Source: Symbiodinium natans (lineage: Eukaryota > Sar > Dinophyceae > Suessiales > Symbiodiniaceae). Taken from it: a DNA stretch of 64,000 nucleotides. Position numbers and translations under genes: made by a program. The stretch spans positions 95,418-159,417 of the forward strand of contig CAJNDS010000306.1 of NCBI GenBank assembly GCA_905221605.1, read 5' to 3'. The first letter of the stretch is position 1. The number at the start of each line of letters is the position of its first letter. The notes beneath the pieces were generated by a model, which was given only the letters and a program-made list of their open reading frames with translations, was not told where the DNA came from and ran no database searches. Below are positions 59,461 through 64,000 of the stretch, piece after piece.

Positions 59461-61900
59461 ATTCATGTATCGCAATTGTGACCAACTTCTTTTTGAGATG
59501 TTCTAATGTTGCGAAATCTCTCCCAAACCCATTACTGCAGAGCTCCTACGGTGGACATCTCTGGACGACCTCGGGATGCCTTGTCACTGAAGTGCTGCAC
59601 CCCTCACTGTCACTGCGTCCGCTCGGAGGACCCCAAGGCCCGCTGTGGAAGCGGAGCATTTGGGATTTCTTCGACGACGCTTGGACTTCATATACGCGCG
59701 TTGGCCATATGAGTTATTGATTTTTGCGTGGTCTTGGATTCTTGGGAATTAGCATTCAGTTGGGTTTGGGCCCTTGGCTCGGAAGGGAACTGAATGCGTT
59801 TGAAAGAGTTCTTCTGCATGCCTGACTTGGCTTCTTAGACACAAGCATTGCGACTGCGCGAGTGACCACAAGCTTCAAATGTCGAATTCTACAGACTGTA
59901 CGAAACTGTTCTCACAAGTCCAGCGCCGCCGACTCAGGAGCTTTCCGCTCTCTGTGGCCGTGGAGACAGTAGTGAAGTAGTGGACCGAGCTTTTGTACAT
60001 AGCGTGCGGGCCATGCAATCATGCATGATTCATACTGAGGCGCGGGACGGTCTGAAGTGACTTTTGCCCAAAGACCCCCCCTTACTGTACGACCCTCAAG
60101 ATTGGGTTCAACTCTTCTCTGGCATTCTCCCACCTGCGCACCGCAAGTTCCGGTAGAATTTTAAAGCCAGCCACGTCAGCTTGTTTGCTCGCCGGGGGTG
60201 CCAGTCTACTTTGCCAATGCCATGCCGGTCAGTGCCTGATAAGCCTCAGCTTCACGCCCAGACTCCTGACCCTGAAATCTTGATCGCTATGACTGCCTAT
60301 GGCCCTATAAGATTCAATCAGCAAGTTGTACAGCTCCCTTGGCAGCAGATGGGGAGTCTGAGTTCCCAAGTGTGGACAAGCCATGGGATGACATCGAGGG
60401 CTGAAGGCTCCAAGGCAGAGAAGCACAATGAGGGGAGAAGCCCCCCCCAAACAAAAAGGGTTGCCTCCGCCTGGAGTGCCTTCCCAAGCTTTCCACTCAG
60501 CGACTCGAGGGAGAGAAAGGAGAGCTTAAGGTCAAAATTCGGTGTTTTCAAGCAAGGTTGAGAAGGCTGAAGCTTTGCTCAGGGGACGTGGAACATGCAG
60601 AGTTCGCAAGCTTATACGGTGTGTATAAGATGGTGGGCATGGTGACTGATTGTGTTTGTGTGTGCCATCAAGACAACAGAGATGAATGGCGTGGGCCACC
60701 AGCACATCATTGCTCATGATCTTGATCTTTCTTACCGCGCATGATAGTTCTTGAGACTCTTTGGACCGGATTTTCACAATCTACATATTCCCAAATGCGA
60801 TTTGCATAGATTCGTAGATTGCTACATTTCTATTCGTCCAGACCTAGGCAAACAAGTGCTGCGGTGGATTCTCCTCCTTCCTGGCAGGGTGGACCACCGG
60901 GGAAAACCTGGTTTATCCGCCTTACGATGCTCGCTTTGCGCAAGTTTGCTCCCAAGAGCAGTGGCACATAGTAGCGGGATATAGTGGGGTGATTTGATGG
61001 ATGCCTGCAACACCCACATTGATGCCAAGCCTTCCTCCTCGTTGGTGAGCGCAAGCTGCTGAATTCTGTGAGTTTGTTCGGGGCTCCCAAACTCATTTTG
61101 ACCTCCACATGAATATGTTTGCGTGATTGTGTGTCAGGGCTCCATAGAACGTCAGTCACCCAATGTGTGAGTGTGTGTTTTACAAGAGCTTCACTCATCA
61201 GTGGTAAGCAGATCAAAGCCTTTTCTGACCTCGTTTGGGCAAATTGTGCCAAGTTTGTAGGACACATTCTGAAATCTCCGGCCGCTGACTCTAGTAGTGC
61301 CAATGCCTATCCGATTAGCTAGCAAAAGGCGCGTGGGAGGCCCTAGCACTTGCACACCCGAAGCTCTCCTAAAACCAACATCTAAACCCCAGGAGAAAGA
61401 GCACGACCAGAACCATCAGCACCCCCTACTGCCTCAAAACCGCAAAGCAACAACCAGAATCAGCAGAAAGCAGCCGCACCAACCACAGCCCAAAAATTGC
61501 CAAATGAATCCAACAGAAGCCAACCACGCGCGAAACCACCGAGCAAACCCAAAGAAGCCTCCAAGCACCCCACAATGACATCAACAGTTGTAGAGGCTAA
61601 GCCGGGCGTCCGCGCCATAGCAAACCATGTCTGATCTCTGGGAGCGGCTTCGCGACGACCCAGCGGCACAACAGGTGGGGGGGGATCAGAAGGGATCCCA
61701 TGGGATCAGGGCTCAGCCTTGGGTTGCGTTTTGATGCGTTTCGAAGCCAACTGCTACATCCCAGACTCCAGCACAAGTGCGTTTCGGGACGACCTGCTAC
61801 CTCTTCAGCTGGCTTCTGGAGACTAGAACAAGTGCAGCTTCTGGGGCCTTATTTAGGGCTAAGGGACATCTCCACAAACCTTTCGCCTTGGTGCTGCGAG

Positions 61901-62558
61901 GACAAGGAAGTTGTGCTGGCGGCAGTTGCAGAGGAGGGTGTTGCACTCCAGCAGCTTAACTGAGTTTTTTGGCTTTCGGGAAGGGAAAGCTCAGGAACTT
62001 CTATGATGTCAGGGTCTATACATATTGAAGACTTCTCTTGGCACGTGCTTCGATGGACACCTAGCACGTAGCTCGTCAAAGCCAAGCCTTATCTTGACAA
62101 TAAGTTCGGATTCTTCGATACTCACGGTTCGATGTCTTTGCCGTTTCGTCAGGTTCGCGTCGCCCGCGCTTCTGGATGACCAGGAGGCATTGGCTTCAAA
62201 CGATGTTTGAGATTTGAAAGCCAACTCCTCAGGTAGGGCTTCAGGCTGAAGACCTTCATTCTAAGCTGTGGACCCCCAGCTTAGGATGAATTGGGAGCTG
62301 TTCGGCGTGTAACTACGCCCATGTGATGGCTTCTGACGTGGTGCACCAAACAGGTTGTCACCACTGCCATCAAGCAGGACTGCTGGGATGGCACTGGGAC
62401 ATGCTTCCCCATGACTGCTTTATAAGGTTTTCGATGTGATACTCGAGGCTGTGATTCATACTCTTCATTCTGCAAGTTGACTTCAGGACGCTGATGCACT
62501 TGAGTATGCCTCAGAGAGGCTACGTGGCAGTCGGGAGGCACAAAAGTTGCTCGAATAG
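61901..62558 (+). CDS. DUF4116-repeat protein fragment, three exons
   Basis: Exon A starts at 61901 after CTGCGAG and reads DKEVVLAAVAEEGVALQQLN, the core of a DUF4116 repeat, with an in-frame TGA at 61961-61963. Its donor is unclear. Exon B, 62354-62386 (acceptor CCAAACAG), reads VVTTAIKQDCW. Exon C, 62487-62558 (acceptor GACTTCAG), reads DADALEYASERLRGSREAQK and then LLE before a TAG. B and C join at phase 0 across a 100-nt GA-AG intron, and together rebuild another DUF4116 unit (conserved VV-x-A-hydrophobic-K-x-D, then ALEYAS-x-x-LR). DUF4116 repeats occur in tandem in dinoflagellate proteins and in some intracellular bacteria; their function is unknown. With so few units this may be the 3' end of a longer gene or a decayed copy. 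Confidence 0.6.
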
Positions 62559-63432
62559 CCTTGTCGAGTAGCAGAAGCCGCAAGCATGAACGTCTATTTC
62601 ACGCAGCATCAAAATTTCAGCCTTCCTAAAGTTCCCATCTGTCAGACCTTGCACTGTTCAAGAGGTGGTGGCTGCTGCCGTGGAGCAAAACGGCCCCATG
62701 ACTGCGCATCGACGGGAGAGGTTGATCTGGAGGATTCAGAGCTCAGAAACCTCACTGGTCAAGTCAACAAGCAGCCTTGACAATCCTCGCAGCACTTGAC
62801 TCGCTGAAGCTATCATCGAACAGCGTTTACACCTAGGAGCCTTTGGAAACCCTAAATGCAAAGCTTCGTCAATTCTGGGTTTATGGACTACGTTTTATGG
62901 CTTCTTTATGAGTTTATATGCGTTGACACGGACTGCCACATCGTCCGCTGTCCAAGACCCTGATACCAGGGCTTGGATGTTGTTTAGAGTTTAGGTTGCA
63001 GGATTTAGCCTGTGTAAGGCCCGACTCGGCCATTCATGTGTCTGCGAGGCTGCCTGTGTTCAACTGCTCCCATCCAGGTCGCGAAGCTCTAAATTCCAAA
63101 CCACCAACCGGTTGCTAGAATCCTGCCGCCCCGCCTATGCAATGCTACAAGGAATACTTGGTAGGCCCGGTCCCTGTGCTAAGAACCGTTAAACATCGTT
63201 AAAGACGATTAGGCCCTGTGCTTCGATTTGCAGCTCCACATCTCTGGACCGCCTGGACCTTGTCGGCTTCAGGGCTCCACGGAGGTTTAAAAGGCTCGCG
63301 GACATAAATACCAAACGGTCCGAGCATTTTTTCCACACCAACTGCATGAACAAATGCACAAATGCCTCAACAGTAAAAGCTCGCGCTTCAGCCACATGCA
63401 ATGCTCCAGCAAGTGGTGCACTTATTTACGGT
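62559..63432. other. Stretch without a supported gene
   Basis: An ATG frame at 62586-62780 (MNVYFTQHQNFSLPKVPICQ) is short and unsupported. Nothing else stands out. Confidence 0.25.
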
Positions 63433-63600
63433 TAAGGGTTTAGGGTGACTATATACAGCTACTACAAGTAGGGTTTAGGGTTTGGAGCTTAGGGTTTACG
63501 CTTTAGGGCTTAGGGGCAGGCTTGAAGCTCGGGAGACCTGCCAAGAGGCCGGGCTTAGGGTTCAGGGTTTAGGGTTTAGGGTTTAAGGTTCAGAGTTGAG
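63433..63600 (+). repeat. Degenerate telomere-type repeats in three clusters
   Basis: Clusters at about 63433-63452, 63471-63515 and 63555-63600 contain exact TTTAGGG units and variants (TTCAGGG, TTAAGGT, CTTAGGG). All are in the same orientation. Confidence 0.85.
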
Positions 63601-64000
63601 GGTGTGGCACAGTTAAAACCGCTCGCGGTCAAGCCTTCGTACACGCGCAATGCGGCGGACGGCAGGGCTTGGCCAAACAAGTTTGAAGCTTACGTGTTCA
63701 AGTATTCCAGGATAAGTGAGATAAGCTCGGAACCTGTTGCCGCAGCACTGGTAGTGTGACAAGGCTGGAATGCAGTGCACCCTGAGCTTGCTTTGGATTC
63801 AGATTCTCCGCCGATCAATGCCCTCGAGACCTCAATAACGATCGGTCACTTGAAACGTACATGTGTAGGCACAACATGGCACAACGAATCAGAAGCTTAC
63901 ACACGTGATCACGTCATCTGCCGCGTCGCATCATGTACACCAGCAAGCCATGAGCTGGAACCGAAGCCGCAATGGTCCTGCCACCTCTGCAGCCAACAGC

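Larger units (their letters stand above)
55240..61900. other. Long stretch without a firm gene
   Basis: The plus frame 55501-56025 (174 codons, no ATG at its start) has a basic middle (LGRKRKFPKKKAAFGPEKCG) and could be an exon. A 39-codon ATG frame at 56481-56600 starts MMLRAMEFGFNRPKEIEPCP. From 56.7 to 61.9 kb only chance-length frames and simple repeats were seen. Confidence 0.3.

Overview
The window reads as nuclear DNA of a dinoflagellate, most likely a Symbiodiniaceae-type alga. The evidence is low gene density, many short exons separated by introns of 80 to 800 nt, scattered exact and degenerate copies of the plant/alveolate telomere unit TTTAGGG, and families common in these genomes (MATH-BTB, Kelch, TSP1, armadillo, DUF4116, RanBP2 zinc finger). 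Several inferred introns use GC-AG or GA-AG borders instead of GT-AG, which is known for dinoflagellates. No bacterial operon, rRNA, tRNA, CRISPR array or intact transposase/reverse transcriptase was recognised. I also found no convincing relic of the dinoflagellate spliced leader.

Only two long uninterrupted reading frames are clearly genes: a 310-residue RanBP2-type zinc-finger/coiled-coil protein (16805-17737) and a MATH-BTB protein (34273 to about 35479, one small GC-AG intron). Everything else is multi-exon. Those models were built by eye from frame, splice borders and phase, so exon edges are proposals.

Layout. 0-11.5 kb: mostly featureless, with an armadillo-repeat fragment (2416-2899) and one minus exon near 5.0 kb. 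11.5-13.1 kb and 18.1-18.8 kb: plus-strand exons of membrane proteins, with the zinc-finger gene between them. 19.3-23.1 kb: isolated small exons. 24.1-27.1 kb: a minus-strand gene of at least five exons, unknown function. 27.3-31.3 kb: the most informative locus, a plus-strand gene of at least eleven phase-compatible exons encoding a six-cysteine TSP1-like module, a Cys-containing region and Kelch repeats. It runs directly into a 189-bp tandem array (31332-32490) that stays open in the Kelch frame. 34.3-35.5 kb: MATH-BTB gene. 36.8-41.6 kb: at least three further Kelch repeats on the same strand.

45.0-47.6 kb is a repeat island: about 500 bp of TG dinucleotides, telomere-like blocks, a short motif in opposite orientations at the two ends, and C-tract cassettes between. 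47.95-48.43 kb holds a minus-strand gene end. 53.9-55.2 kb holds candidate exons on both strands. 61.9-62.6 kb holds a three-exon DUF4116 fragment. The right end (63.4-63.6 kb) carries more degenerate telomere repeats.

No pathway links the genes. The shared theme is repeat and protein-inter­action domains (Kelch, BTB, ARM, TSP1, DUF4116). The best candidate for something undescribed is the 27-42 kb block, where TSP1, Kelch, an in-frame 189-bp repeat and a MATH-BTB gene lie in one orientation.
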